NCBI GenBank assembly: GCA_964349455.1
Contig: CAYGGG010000003.1
Coordinates: 1-38,321, forward strand
From: CSSED10-109M sp964349455
GTDB lineage: Bacteria > Bacillota_I > Bacilli_A > RF39 > UBA660
Length of the DNA: 38,321 bases
Direction of reading: 5' to 3'
Part shown: positions 14,427 to 22,657 of the stretch, one piece after another
How positions within the stretch are numbered: position 1 is the stretch's first letter
Layout of the letters: the number at the start of each line of letters is the position of its first letter
Program-made: the position numbers and the translations under genes
Notes under the pieces: model-generated
Seen by the model: the letters and a program-made list of their open reading frames with translations, nothing else
Databases searched by the model: none
Told to the model about the DNA's origin: nothing

Positions 14427-17261
14427 TTAAATCTTTTCAATTTTTTTAACAATCAATTGTAGATCAGCATGTCTTTTTTCAACTCTACCAATCATTTTAA
14501 CAATCTGACCAATTTCAAGACTAATTGATTGATAAACATCTGGGAAAATAACAACATCTAATTTTGAAAATTCATCACTTAAAGTAACAAACGCCATCGG
14601 TTGTCCATTTTTAGTTTTGATTTCTTTTAACTTATCAATAATACCAATTGCCGTAATATTTTTGTTAAAATAATCTTCCACTTGGTTAAAATTAATTTGA
14701 TTATTGTTTTCTAATTTATACTTAGTAACTGGATGCTCTCTTAAAAAGAATCCCAAAGATTGTTGTTCTTGACTAACTAATTCTTCACTATTATACTCTA
14801 GTTCTTCCTTTAAATTTGGTTTTAAATCATAATCATTTAATTCACCATAATTTAATAATTTATCCAAATTACAAATAATCGTTTTACGATTAACTCCTAG
14901 TTTATCGAAAGCACCACTAAAGGTCAATAATTCAATTTCTTTTTTAGTTACTTCCTTTCCATAAACGCGACTAACAAAATCAAAAATATCTTTAAACGGT
15001 TTTTGACTAATTATTTTATTAATTGCTTGGTGACCTAAACCTTTAATAATTGAGATTGGCATTTGAATTTGATTATCTTTTTGTTGATAGTCAAAACTAG
15101 CATTACCAACATTAGGACCAATTACTTTGATATCTCTTTTTTTCAGTTCATTAATTGCTTGTCTTATTTTTTCATCATTACCACGAATACTATCTAAATA
15201 AACGGTCATGAATTCAAGCGGATAATGCGTTTTAAGATAGGCCATTTTAAAAGCAATCATGGCATAAGAAACCGAATGAGCTTTGTTAAAACCATAATCA
15301 GCAAAACGAGCTATTAAGTTAAAAACTTGATTAGCAGTTGCTTCACTGTAATTTAAACTTTTTGCTTTTTGAATAAATTTTTCTTTTTCTTGTTCCATTA
15401 ATAAAGTATTTTTTTTACTCATTGCTTTTCTTAAAACATCAGCTTCACCCATACTATAGCCAGCCATCTGATTTGCAATTGCCATAATTTGTTCTTGATA
15501 AACAATTACCCCATAAGTACTTTTTAAAATTGGTTCTAAAGCTGGATCAATGAAATCAATTTTTTCAATTCCCTTTTTTCTTTTAACAAAAAGATCAATG
15601 TTTTTAATTGGTCCTGGCCGAAATAAAGCAATTGCAGCATATATATCAGCAAAACAAGTTGCTTTTAAATTTTTTAAAAAATTGATCATCCCACTTGATT
15701 CAAATTGAAAAACACCTAATGTATCACCGTTTTGAAATAATTTAATTGTTGCTTCATCTTCAAGCGGAATTTCAGAAAATTCTAAATTTACTTTTTTTAA
15801 AATACGACTAATAATTGTTAAATTTTTTAGTCCAAGAAAATCCATTTTTAGAAGACCTAATGCTTCTAAATAATCCATTGAATAAGCACTGATATATTGT
15901 TCATCTCTTTTTTCAAGTGGAATCACTTGATCTAAATCATCTTGGGCGATAATAATCCCGGCTGCATGAATTGAAGTATGTCTTTTAAGGCCTTCAAATT
16001 TTTCAGCAATTTGATAAAAAGTTTTATACTCTGGATCTAATTCAAGCAAATCCTTTATTTTTTTATTTTGATAATTTTCACTTAAATTTTGATTAACATC
16101 AATTAATTTTGATAAACGATTAATAAAATTAAGATTAATTCCCATAATCCGACCAATATCACGGATTACTTGTTTACTGCCCATTGTCCCAAAAGTAATA
16201 ATTGGTACTACTTTTTTTTCGCCATACTTCTTAATACAATAAGCAATTACCTCATCTCGCCTTTCATCTTCAAAATCAATATCAATATCGGGCATTGAGA
16301 TTCGTTCTGGATTTAAAAATCTTTCAAATACTAAATCATATTTAATCGGATCAACATCAGTAATAAATAAACAATAAGAAACTAAAGAAGATGCCGCTGA
16401 ACCTCTTCCTGGACCAACTAAGATTTTTTCTTTTTTGGCATATTGAATAAAATCATAAACAATTAAAAAATAATCACTAAAACCAGTTTGCTTAATAATT
16501 TTTAATTCATATTTTAATCGTTCAACATATTTTTTAGATACAATATCACCAAAGCGAATGCGCATTCCTTTTTTAGTTAAATCTTTTAATAATTGATAAC
16601 TATCATCACTAAACTTGGGAATACTATTTTTGACAAATGGTATTTCTAAATTAATCATATCAACAAATTGATAATTAGCTTTTAAATCAAAACTAATTTC
16701 TGATTCTAGTAATAAATGATAGTCTTCTTTACTAGGATTTATTTCTTCTAGCAACAGGCCTTTTTTAATTGCTTCTAAATATCTAATATAATGTTTTTCG
16801 GCTTTAGTTAAATATAAACTTTTTTTAATGAAAATTGGATTTTCGACTACTTCTTCTTCTTTATCACTAAAACCTTGATATATATCTTTAAATATTTTAT
16901 TTAATTTTTGATAAATTGTTAATGATTGAAAAGGAACAATACAGATAATGTTTTGACTATATTGATTTAAGGTTTCGAAATTGTTTGCTTCTAAATTTAT
17001 TTTAATTAAATTTTGATATCCGCTATAATTTTTAGCATACAAAAGAATAATTTGATTTTCAATTTCTATTTCTAAACCAATGATTGGTTTAATATCATTT
17101 TGTTTGCATAATTGATAAAATTGATAAGCACCATACATGTTTTGATCAGTAATCGCTAGTGCTTTTATGTTATTTTTTTTCGCATATTCAATTAATTCTT
17201 CTATTTTTATCATACTTGATAGCAATGAGTTATCAGTTTTAAGATATAATGGAGCATACAT
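14427..17261 (-). CDS. dnaE: DNA polymerase III alpha subunit, DnaE type
   Basis: A 944-residue C-family replicative polymerase. In Bacilli that also have PolC, DnaE extends primers and serves the lagging strand. The catalytic palm is intact: GPGRGSAASSLVSYCL and PDIDIDFEDERRDEVI. Finger and (HhH)2 regions follow, and the C-terminus ends in an OB-fold (ITAIGIIDKLKEI...VKMIGRVEK). It is shorter than typical DnaE (about 1100). The N-terminal PHP domain has lost its metal-site histidines: the usual VHLQVHS-type motif reads APLYLKTDNS, and TDDH reads TDQN. PHP nuclease or pyrophosphatase activity is therefore unlikely. It is transcribed divergently from rpmB. Confidence 0.95.
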   Translation of the reverse strand: MYAPLYLKTDNSLLSSMIKIEELIEYAKKNNIKALAITDQNMYGAYQFYQLCKQNDIKPIIGLEIEIENQIILLYAKNYSGYQNLIKINLEANNFETLNQYSQNIICIVPFQSLTIYQKLNKIFKDIYQGFSDKEEEVVENPIFIKKSLYLTKAEKHYIRYLEAIKKGLLLEEINPSKEDYHLLLESEISFDLKANYQFVDMINLEIPFVKNSIPKFSDDSYQLLKDLTKKGMRIRFGDIVSKKYVERLKYELKIIKQTGFSDYFLIVYDFIQYAKKEKILVGPGRGSAASSLVSYCLFITDVDPIKYDLVFERFLNPERISMPDIDIDFEDERRDEVIAYCIKKYGEKKVVPIITFGTMGSKQVIRDIGRIMGINLNFINRLSKLIDVNQNLSENYQNKKIKDLLELDPEYKTFYQIAEKFEGLKRHTSIHAAGIIIAQDDLDQVIPLEKRDEQYISAYSMDYLEALGLLKMDFLGLKNLTIISRILKKVNLEFSEIPLEDEATIKLFQNGDTLGVFQFESSGMINFLKNLKATCFADIYAAIALFRPGPIKNIDLFVKRKKGIEKIDFIDPALEPILKSTYGVIVYQEQIMAIANQMAGYSMGEADVLRKAMSKKNTLLMEQEKEKFIQKAKSLNYSEATANQVFNLIARFADYGFNKAHSVSYAMIAFKMAYLKTHYPLEFMTVYLDSIRGNDEKIRQAINELKKRDIKVIGPNVGNASFDYQQKDNQIQMPISIIKGLGHQAINKIISQKPFKDIFDFVSRVYGKEVTKKEIELLTFSGAFDKLGVNRKTIICNLDKLLNYGELNDYDLKPNLKEELEYNSEELVSQEQQSLGFFLREHPVTKYKLENNNQINFNQVEDYFNKNITAIGIIDKLKEIKTKNGQPMAFVTLSDEFSKLDVVIFPDVYQSISLEIGQIVKMIGRVEKRHADLQLIVKKIEKI

Positions 17262-17285
17262 AAAATCACCGCCATTTCTGCTTAA

Positions 17286-17314
17286 ATCGTATCATAAAAA
17301 GAAATGCTAGTCAA
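17286..17314 (-). promoter_or_regulatory. Promoter of dnaE
   Basis: TTGACT (17314-17309), a 17-nt spacer and TACGAT (17291-17286). It lies back-to-back with the rpmB promoter; the two -35 boxes are 5 nt apart. Confidence 0.6.
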
Positions 17315-17319
17315 AGTAA

Positions 17320-17348
17320 TTGACTTTAATTTATAAATATGTTAAAGT
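17320..17348 (+). promoter_or_regulatory. Promoter of rpmB
   Basis: TTGACT (17320-17325), a 17-nt spacer and TAAAGT (17343-17348), giving a leader of about 20 nt before rpmB. Confidence 0.6.
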
Positions 17349-17376
17349 TGTTGAAGCGAAATGAAGGAGGATTATG

Positions 17377-17556
17377 ATGAGTAAGAAAATAACTAGTAAA
17401 AAAACAGTTTCGGGCAATAACAGGTCTCATGCTTTAAATTCAACGAAAAGAAATTGGAAAGTCAATTTGCAAAAGGTTACTTTAGATAGTGGTGAAACAA
17501 TTAGAATGAGTGCTAGGGAACTTAGAACTTTAAAAAAAGTTGAAAAAACAGATTAA
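17377..17556 (+). CDS. rpmB: Ribosomal protein bL28
   Basis: A 59-residue large-subunit ribosomal protein. The L28 signature is clear: KKTVSGNNRSHALNSTKRNW, then VNLQKVTLDSGE and RMSARELRTLKK. It lacks the zinc cysteines, so it is the C-minus form. Two ATGs are adjacent (17374 and 17377); the second is better spaced from AAGGAGG. It is the only plus-strand gene in the window, alone between dnaE (divergent) and efp (convergent), with its own promoter and terminator. Confidence 0.93.
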   Translation: MSKKITSKKTVSGNNRSHALNSTKRNWKVNLQKVTLDSGETIRMSARELRTLKKVEKTD

Positions 17557-17580
17557 AAAAACTGCCTTGCAGTTTTTTTT
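17554..17580. terminator. Bidirectional terminator between rpmB and efp
   Basis: ACTGC/GCAGT with a CTT loop, flanked by an A-run on one side and a T-run on the other. It can therefore end both the plus-strand rpmB transcript and the minus-strand efp transcript. It overlaps both stop codons. Confidence 0.9.
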
Positions 17581-18136
17581 ATGCTCTTGAATCATATTGT
17601 CCAGTTTTAGTAGAAACTAAAATTATATCATCAGTTTTAATAAACATTGGTACCTTGACAATTAAATCATTTTCTAATTTGGCTTCTTTATTAGTATTAT
17701 TAACTGTATTCCCTTTTACAACTGATTCCGTTTCAATTACTAGATAAGAAATTTTTTCTGGTAATTGAACATCTAATACTTCATTATTATAAAAATTTAT
17801 ATTTAAATCTAAACCTTCTTTAAGAAATTTTTTGCTTTCTTCAATTTGTTCTTCACCTAAATCAATTTGTTCATATGTTTCCATATTCATAAAATGATAA
17901 CGATTTCCTGATTGATATAAATATTGCATTGGTAGTTTTTGAATATTTGCTTTTTCAAATTTAATATTGGTATTAAAAGTTTTTTCAATGGTTGCACCAC
18001 TTCTTAAATTTTTTAATTTTGCACGCATAAAAGCCGGACCTTTGCCCGGTTTAACATGTAAGAATTCTAAAACAAGATATATTTGATCTTCATGTTTAAA
18101 AGTGATTCCTGTTTTAAGATCATTAACATGGATCAT
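17579..18136 (-). CDS. efp: Elongation factor P
   Basis: A 185-residue EF-P, which relieves ribosome stalling at polyproline. Three beta-barrel domains are expected. The domain-I tip loop KPGKGPAF carries the conserved Lys32, the residue modified in many bacteria. The domain II/III junction (YLVIETE) and the C-terminal VPMFIKTDDII...GQYDSRA are as in the family. The start overlaps the rpmG stop by one base (TAATG). No Lys32-modifying enzyme gene is seen in the window. Confidence 0.97.
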   Translation of the reverse strand: MIHVNDLKTGITFKHEDQIYLVLEFLHVKPGKGPAFMRAKLKNLRSGATIEKTFNTNIKFEKANIQKLPMQYLYQSGNRYHFMNMETYEQIDLGEEQIEESKKFLKEGLDLNINFYNNEVLDVQLPEKISYLVIETESVVKGNTVNNTNKEAKLENDLIVKVPMFIKTDDIILVSTKTGQYDSRA

Positions 18137-18303
18137 TATTTCTTCTCCTTATGTAAAACTGTTTTTTGACATTTTGGACAGTATTTTTTTATTTCCAATT
18201 TATCAGGAGTATTTCGTTTGTTTTTTTCGGTTCGGTAGTTTTCCTCACTACAAACAACACATTTTAAAATAACGGCATCTCTCGCCTCATTTTTTTTCGC
18301 CAC
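18136..18303 (-). CDS. rpmG: Ribosomal protein bL33, zinc-binding form
   Basis: A 55-residue L33 with CVVC and CPKC zinc-ligand pairs (C-plus form) and the family ending KYCPKCQKTVLHKEKK. The GTG at 18303 is chosen as start: AAAGGAG lies 8 nt upstream and the protein then begins AKKNEARD, matching usual L33 length. A GTG eight codons further upstream would put the ribosome site inside the gene. Co-transcribed with efp. Confidence 0.92.
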   Translation of the reverse strand: MAKKNEARDAVILKCVVCSEENYRTEKNKRNTPDKLEIKKYCPKCQKTVLHKEKK

Positions 18304-18333
18304 CTTCACCACTCCTTTCTGAAACACTTTTAT

Positions 18334-18342
18334 ATTATAACA
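18334..18342 (-). promoter_or_regulatory. Extended -10 promoter of rpmG-efp
   Basis: TGTTATAAT (18342-18334): a perfect -10 with the TGn extension, in the gap after nfo. No good -35 is visible. Confidence 0.6.
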
Positions 18343-18354
18343 AATTTATTTTAT

Positions 18355-19263
18355 TTATGATATCTTTTTTTGATAAAATTTGCGAATTTGATCAATTAAA
18401 TCTAAATTTAATTTTTTTTCTTTGATCATTTCAATTTCAAATTTATATGGAGGGTATATTCTTTCTTTTGAAAAATCATTTTCAGTTACATAGGGTGTTT
18501 CTAAGATTTTAGGAACATCTTTTAATTTAGGATGATAGATAATGTTAATTAAATTATCAAATCCTAAATAACCAAAACCAAAATTCTCGTGTCGATCTTT
18601 ATGCGCCCCTAATTCATTTTTACTATCATTTATATGAATACATACTAATTTTTTTAAACCAATTAATTTTTCTAACTTTTCAAGAAAAAAATCAATTTCT
18701 TCTAATTTATATCCAGCATCACTAATATGACAGGTATCAAAACAAATTGTGATTTTTTCTTTAAATTTTACTAAATCAATAATCATTTTTATTTCTTCTA
18801 AACTACTTCCTATTTCCGTTCCTTTACCAGCCATTGTTTCTAAACAAATATTTACTTTACTAGATTCATTTAAAATTTGATTTATACCATTTGCAATATT
18901 TCTAATTCCTGCTTCTTTCGTTAATTTAACATGACTACCAGGATGAAGAATAATATTTTCAGCACCTAACAATTCACATCTTTTTATTTCTTGTTTTAAA
19001 AAATCAACCGCAAATTGATCACCATTTGCTAAATTAACAATATAAGGAGCGTGAACTAACAAATGATTAAGATGATGTTCTTTCATTAACTGATGACCTA
19101 ATGTTGTCAATTCTAAATTAATTGGTAATCTGGTTGTGTTTTGTGGTGCTCCAGTATATATCATTAAAGCATTAGCACGATAGCTTAATGCTTCTTCAAC
19201 ACTACCTAGCAGTTGTCTTTCTTTTTTAAAAGAGACATGTGAACCAATTATTAAATCTTTCAT
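18355..19263 (-). CDS. nfo: Endonuclease IV (AP endonuclease)
   Basis: A 302-residue TIM-barrel enzyme that cuts 5' of abasic sites in base-excision repair. The three-zinc site is complete: IIGSHVSF, LLVHAPYIVNLA, NIILHPGSH, ICLETMAGKGTEIG, CFDTCHISDAGY and IHINDSKNELGAHKDRHEN. The start follows AGAGGTGATAAA. It lies close to the DUF2779 gene upstream, and a -10 box overlaps that gene's stop. Confidence 0.97.
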   Translation of the reverse strand: MKDLIIGSHVSFKKERQLLGSVEEALSYRANALMIYTGAPQNTTRLPINLELTTLGHQLMKEHHLNHLLVHAPYIVNLANGDQFAVDFLKQEIKRCELLGAENIILHPGSHVKLTKEAGIRNIANGINQILNESSKVNICLETMAGKGTEIGSSLEEIKMIIDLVKFKEKITICFDTCHISDAGYKLEEIDFFLEKLEKLIGLKKLVCIHINDSKNELGAHKDRHENFGFGYLGFDNLINIIYHPKLKDVPKILETPYVTENDFSKERIYPPYKFEIEMIKEKKLNLDLIDQIRKFYQKKIS

Positions 19264-19278
19264 TTTATCACCTCTTTA

Positions 19279-19307
19279 ATTATACTACAAATTAACTAGT
19301 CTTTCAT
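19279..19307 (-). promoter_or_regulatory. Possible promoter of nfo
   Basis: A perfect TATAAT (19284-19279) with a weak ATGAAA (19307-19302) 17 nt upstream, inside the end of the DUF2779 gene. Confidence 0.4.
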
Positions 19308-20691
19308 ATATTTTAACCATTGCCATGGTATCTAACTTACAATAAGCAAGTAAGTCTTGTTTTATTTTTTCTTTTGTTTCTTTTTTTGTTTTTGCATCAA
19401 TCATTTCATACCATCTAATCATCGCAGTTGCACCTTCACCAATTTCCATATCCAAATAAGATAGTTCTGGTACTAAAACTGGTAGTACTTTTTTGATTGA
19501 GTAACTTCCTTTAAATTTTGGATCAACATATAAATTTTTTGAAAAAATTTCCATTAAATCAAAAATACGATCATTCATATTTTCACAAAAATCTTTAAAC
19601 TCCGAATGCACTTTCGCCATTTCTTTATTTCTTGATTTTTCAAAAGTTTTATTCCAAACAATAATCGATCCTTCATCACCAATAATTGGTTTTAAAATAC
19701 TTAAAAAATCAATTGTTGGATCTTTTGTTTCTTCTTCAATAAACTGATAATGTTCTAACTCACTTGTTTTATTTTTTTTCACTAATAAAGACCATTGAAA
19801 AGAAAGATGATCATAGGGGTGGTAGCCATCATAAGCGGGAATTGCTTGATTAAAAGTTTCATAATCAATAAAGAATAATGGATATTTTAATTTTTTTAAT
19901 TTATTTTTAATTGTTTCTTTTTTAACAATTTTTTGATCAATCTTGGCAATATTAACCTGGTAAGCTTGATTAACACTTAAATCAAAACCATCTGGCACAT
20001 CATAAACACTTTTAATTCCTAAATCAAGTAATTGTCTTTTCTTGCTTTCACCAATTCGATTAATATCAAAAATAGAATATTCAGGTAGATTAGGATGGCA
20101 TAATTTTAAAGATGGACAGGTTTTGGGTTTAAGGCATCCTTTTACTTGTTTAGCATCTTTTATCATAACTGTTGCTAATGCTTCTTCTCTTAAGCTTTTT
20201 ACTTCTTCTCTTAGTTTGTCGACTGTGTCAGTTAAAAAAGCTCTTTTAAATAATTTTTCTATCTTTAAAGGTCCTTTTCGTTTATAATCTTTATTTAGAT
20301 GTAAAAGATAAACGTTGCCAATTTCAAACTTTTTTTCAAAAACAATTGCTTGAAAAGTAACATCGTATTTATGTTCTTTTTTTACTTTGGTTGAACTTTT
20401 TACTTCATAAATATCCCATTTATTAGTATTTTTATTTTTAATTAAAAAATCTAATCTTGCCTCAAATTGACCATCAACTGCTTTTGCTTGAAAAAAAATG
20501 TCTTTGGTATCATATTCGGGAATTAATATTTCTTTAAAATATTTATCAGCATATTCTTCAACTTGATATCCTTGTTCAAATAAATGTTTTAAAAAATCAT
20601 CTAATGCCTTTTCTTCAATTAAATTATTCTTAACCGCCCACAAATGCATTGGGGCGTCTAAATAAGCCATGAAATCTGTTTTTGTAATCAT
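19285..20691 (-). CDS. DUF2779 protein: PD-(D/E)XK nuclease-like plus RNase H-like
   Basis: A 468-residue protein of the DUF2779 family. The N-terminal half looks like a Cas4/RecB-type PD-(D/E)XK domain (ARLDFL...DIYEVKSST) followed by three clustered Cys (CLKPKTC, KLC), reminiscent of a Cas4-type Fe-S site. The C-terminal half is DnaQ/RNase H-like: FFIDYETF with the first acidic pair and LLAYCKLDTMAMVKIY at the end. The position where family members usually have the first Cys (CPKxLWL) reads DAPMHLW, so the cluster may be incomplete. The start at 20691 follows AGGTGGTGAT; upstream in-frame GTGs are rejected. Function is unknown, probably nucleic-acid processing. Confidence 0.8.
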   Translation of the reverse strand: MITKTDFMAYLDAPMHLWAVKNNLIEEKALDDFLKHLFEQGYQVEEYADKYFKEILIPEYDTKDIFFQAKAVDGQFEARLDFLIKNKNTNKWDIYEVKSSTKVKKEHKYDVTFQAIVFEKKFEIGNVYLLHLNKDYKRKGPLKIEKLFKRAFLTDTVDKLREEVKSLREEALATVMIKDAKQVKGCLKPKTCPSLKLCHPNLPEYSIFDINRIGESKKRQLLDLGIKSVYDVPDGFDLSVNQAYQVNIAKIDQKIVKKETIKNKLKKLKYPLFFIDYETFNQAIPAYDGYHPYDHLSFQWSLLVKKNKTSELEHYQFIEEETKDPTIDFLSILKPIIGDEGSIIVWNKTFEKSRNKEMAKVHSEFKDFCENMNDRIFDLMEIFSKNLYVDPKFKGSYSIKKVLPVLVPELSYLDMEIGEGATAMIRWYEMIDAKTKKETKEKIKQDLLAYCKLDTMAMVKIYERLVNL

Positions 20692-20707
20692 TTTTATCAC
20701 CACCTAT

Positions 20708-20716
20708 ATTATACCA
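20708..20716 (-). promoter_or_regulatory. Extended -10 promoter of the DUF2779 gene
   Basis: TGGTATAAT (20716-20708), immediately downstream of the U-tract of the preceding terminator; no clear -35. Confidence 0.55.
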
Positions 20717-20740
20717 AAAAAAAGAAAACAAATGTTTTCA
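20716..20740 (-). terminator. Terminator of the HAD phosphatase gene
   Basis: The hairpin GAAAACA/TGTTTTC followed by eight T on the minus strand. It overlaps the TGA stop of the HAD gene. Confidence 0.88.
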
Positions 20741-21235
20741 AAATTCAAATTCAAGTAGTTGATCTAAATGATCAATCACTTTATATCCTTTACCATCAAG
20801 TTTTCTTGAAAAACGAACAGGAATTCCCCCTTCACTTTCCCACTCTTGTAAATTACCAACAAAATCATCAACTAAAATAGCATTTTTAGTATGAACCATT
20901 TTTGTTTTTGAAATTAATTTGGGGACGGGGATAATTGTAATGTCGGGGAAGAAACGACGAATGTAATGAATTTTTTCAATTGCTTCATTTAAAGAATTGA
21001 TATGCGTTAAGATTGTAACTTCAAATTTATTTGATGCAATCAATTTATAAATACAATTAATTGAATCATTTATTTCCGATGTATTTTCAAGCAAACTTTG
21101 CCAATCTAAGTTAGCAAAAAAATTCATTACTTGGGCTCTATTTTCAAGCGGAATGCCCGCTTTATTCATTAAATCAGTTGAAACACTAATTGTATCTAAA
21201 ATAACACCATCAAAATCAATATACAAGTTTCTCAT
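20738..21235 (-). CDS. HAD-superfamily 5'-nucleotidase-like phosphatase
   Basis: A 165-residue HAD-fold protein resembling the NT5C-type 5'(3')-deoxyribonucleotidases. Motif I is YIDFDGVILDT (nucleophile Asp and general acid Asp), motif II is TILTH, a Lys-rich motif III region follows, and motif IV is ILVDDFVGNLQEW. It is short, with a small cap. The substrate is uncertain: nucleoside monophosphates are likely by family. The AAGGAGG ribosome site directly follows the rplT terminator, so transcription probably depends on read-through or an unseen promoter. It ends with TGA, showing that TGA is a stop in this genome. Confidence 0.8.
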   Translation of the reverse strand: MRNLYIDFDGVILDTISVSTDLMNKAGIPLENRAQVMNFFANLDWQSLLENTSEINDSINCIYKLIASNKFEVTILTHINSLNEAIEKIHYIRRFFPDITIIPVPKLISKTKMVHTKNAILVDDFVGNLQEWESEGGIPVRFSRKLDGKGYKVIDHLDQLLEFEF

Positions 21236-21250
21236 GTGCGCCCTCCTTAG

Positions 21251-21274
21251 AAAAAAACTATTAACAAGTAATAG
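21251..21274 (-). terminator. Terminator of infC-rpmI-rplT operon
   Basis: CTATTA/TAATAG with a 5-nt loop followed by a T-run on the minus strand, just after the rplT stop. Confidence 0.85.
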
Positions 21275-21275
21275 C

Positions 21276-21902
21276 TTATTTTAATGCATCTAAAAGTTCT
21301 GCTTTTTTCATTGTCGAATAGCCCTTAACTTTTTTTGCTTTTGCTTTTTCTTTTAAATCACTTAAAGTCATTTTTGAAAGATCAGTTGTTACTTCTTTTT
21401 TCGGTTTTTTTTCTGCTTTTGGTTTTTTTTCTACTTTTATCTTTTCTGCTTTTGGTTTTTTCTCTTCCTCAGTCTTTTTTTCTTCTTTAACTACCTTAGC
21501 AACTTTTTCTTCTTTTGGTGCCGTTAATTCTTCTTTCATGACTTTTCCTTCTAATGCATATTTAGCAACTTTAACTAAATTCGCAAAAGTAGTTGGATCA
21601 TCAACTGCTATTTGTGCTAACATTTTTCGATTAATTTCAACATTTGCTTTAGCAAGACCATTAATAAATCTTGAATAGCTTATTTCATTTTGTCGACATG
21701 CCGCATTAATTCGAATAATCCATAATTTTCTAAAATCTCTTTTTTTAGTTCTTCGATCACGATAACTGTATGTTAAAGATTTCATTACTTGTTCTTTAGC
21801 CGTTTTATATAAGCGATGTTTACTTCCAAAGAAGCCTTTCGCTCGTTTCATTATTTTTTTTCTTCTTGCACGATGAATCGTACCATTTTTTACTCTTGTC
21901 AT
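21276..21902 (-). CDS. rplT: Ribosomal protein bL20 with Rho_N/SAP-like C-terminal extension
   Basis: Residues 1-118 are an ordinary bL20 (RVKNGTIHRARRKKIMKRA, GFFGSKHRLYKTAKEQVM, RDRRTKKRDFRKLWIIRI), an early 50S assembly protein that often represses its own operon. Unusually, the protein continues to residue 208. Residues 127-174 are a Lys/Glu/Pro-rich linker with repeats of the KKPKAEK type. Residues 175-208 (MTLSDLKEKAKAKKVKGYSTMKKAELLDALK region) match the Rho N-terminal/SAP helix-extended-loop-helix pattern, a nucleic-acid-binding fold. The extension is in frame and ends just before a terminator, so it is not a sequencing artefact at the stop. Confidence 0.95.
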   Translation of the reverse strand: MTRVKNGTIHRARRKKIMKRAKGFFGSKHRLYKTAKEQVMKSLTYSYRDRRTKKRDFRKLWIIRINAACRQNEISYSRFINGLAKANVEINRKMLAQIAVDDPTTFANLVKVAKYALEGKVMKEELTAPKEEKVAKVVKEEKKTEEEKKPKAEKIKVEKKPKAEKKPKKEVTTDLSKMTLSDLKEKAKAKKVKGYSTMKKAELLDALK

Positions 21903-21918
21903 CTTATTTCGCCTCTTT

Positions 21919-22107
21919 CTATATTAACGTTTTTAATCTTTTATGGTCACCTTTACTTAGTAACGATCCATTTCGAACATCACGATTATACGCGGCATTT
22001 TTCTTGCCCGTATTATGTTGACCACCTGCTTTAGTAATTTTTATTGTTCCACCCGGTCTTTTTTTACTTACTTTCGATAGACCTTTATGGGTTTTCATTT
22101 TTGGCAT
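21919..22107 (-). CDS. rpmI: Ribosomal protein bL35
   Basis: A 62-residue large-subunit protein with the L35 pattern MPKMKTHKGLSKVSKKR, GGQHNTGKKN and LLSKGDHKRLKTL. It lies between infC and rplT with about 10-16 nt spacing, the standard order in bacteria. The ribosome site is AGGAGGGATATT. Confidence 0.96.
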   Translation of the reverse strand: MPKMKTHKGLSKVSKKRPGGTIKITKAGGQHNTGKKNAAYNRDVRNGSLLSKGDHKRLKTLI

Positions 22108-22117
22108 AATATCCCTC

Positions 22118-22657
22118 CTACTTTTCTTTAATTGGTGTTAGTATCATTAATATTACTCGATCAATTTTACTATCTTTTGCTGGTTCTTTTTCAATTGCTG
22201 ATACTGTTTCTAAAATTTGCGCAAATCTTTTTAAGACCTTTATTCCTAATTCAGGATGAGCCATTTCTCTTCCTTTTAAACGAATAACTGCCTTAACCTT
22301 ATGACCTTTTTCTAAATGTTTTGAAGCATTTTTGGCCTTTGTTTGAATATCATTTTCATCAATTGAAACCGACATACGATATTCTTTCATTTCTAAATTA
22401 GTTTCTCTTTGTTTTTTCTTGTTTTGTTTTTCCTGCAACTTTTTTTCATAAATGAATTTATTGTAATCCATAATTTTACAAATTGGCGGATTTCCCTCAG
22501 GATTAATCAAAACTAAATCTAGTCCAGCATAATTTGCTAGAACCAAAGCATCATTAATTTTCTTAATTCCAACCTTTTCTCCTTTTGGACCGATAATCAT
22601 TGCCTCAGCAACATTGATTTGATCATTGATGCGCATTCCTTTAGACTTATTTATAAT
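22118..22657 (-). CDS. infC: Translation initiation factor IF-3, ATT start
   Basis: A 179-residue IF-3, which binds the 30S subunit and enforces start-codon and initiator-tRNA fidelity. N-domain: RINDQINVAEAMIIGPKGEKVGI and GLDLVLINPEGNPPICKIMDYNKFIYE. C-domain: EYRMSVSIDENDIQTKAKNA, KGHKVKAVIRLKGREMAHPELG. I place the start at ATT (22657-22655): the SD GGAGG (22670-22666) lies 8 nt upstream, and the rare AUU start is a known infC autoregulation device in other bacteria. The ATG at 22636 has no well-spaced SD, and the ATG at 22672 overlaps the SD itself. Confidence 0.92.
   Translation of the reverse strand: MINKSKGMRINDQINVAEAMIIGPKGEKVGIKKINDALVLANYAGLDLVLINPEGNPPICKIMDYNKFIYEKKLQEKQNKKKQRETNLEMKEYRMSVSIDENDIQTKAKNASKHLEKGHKVKAVIRLKGREMAHPELGIKVLKRFAQILETVSAIEKEPAKDSKIDRVILMILTPIKEK

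Noticed and set aside
17374..17556. Small plus-strand gene as an orphan or toxin-antitoxin component.
   Set aside because: Its sequence matches the L28 ribosomal protein pattern along its length.
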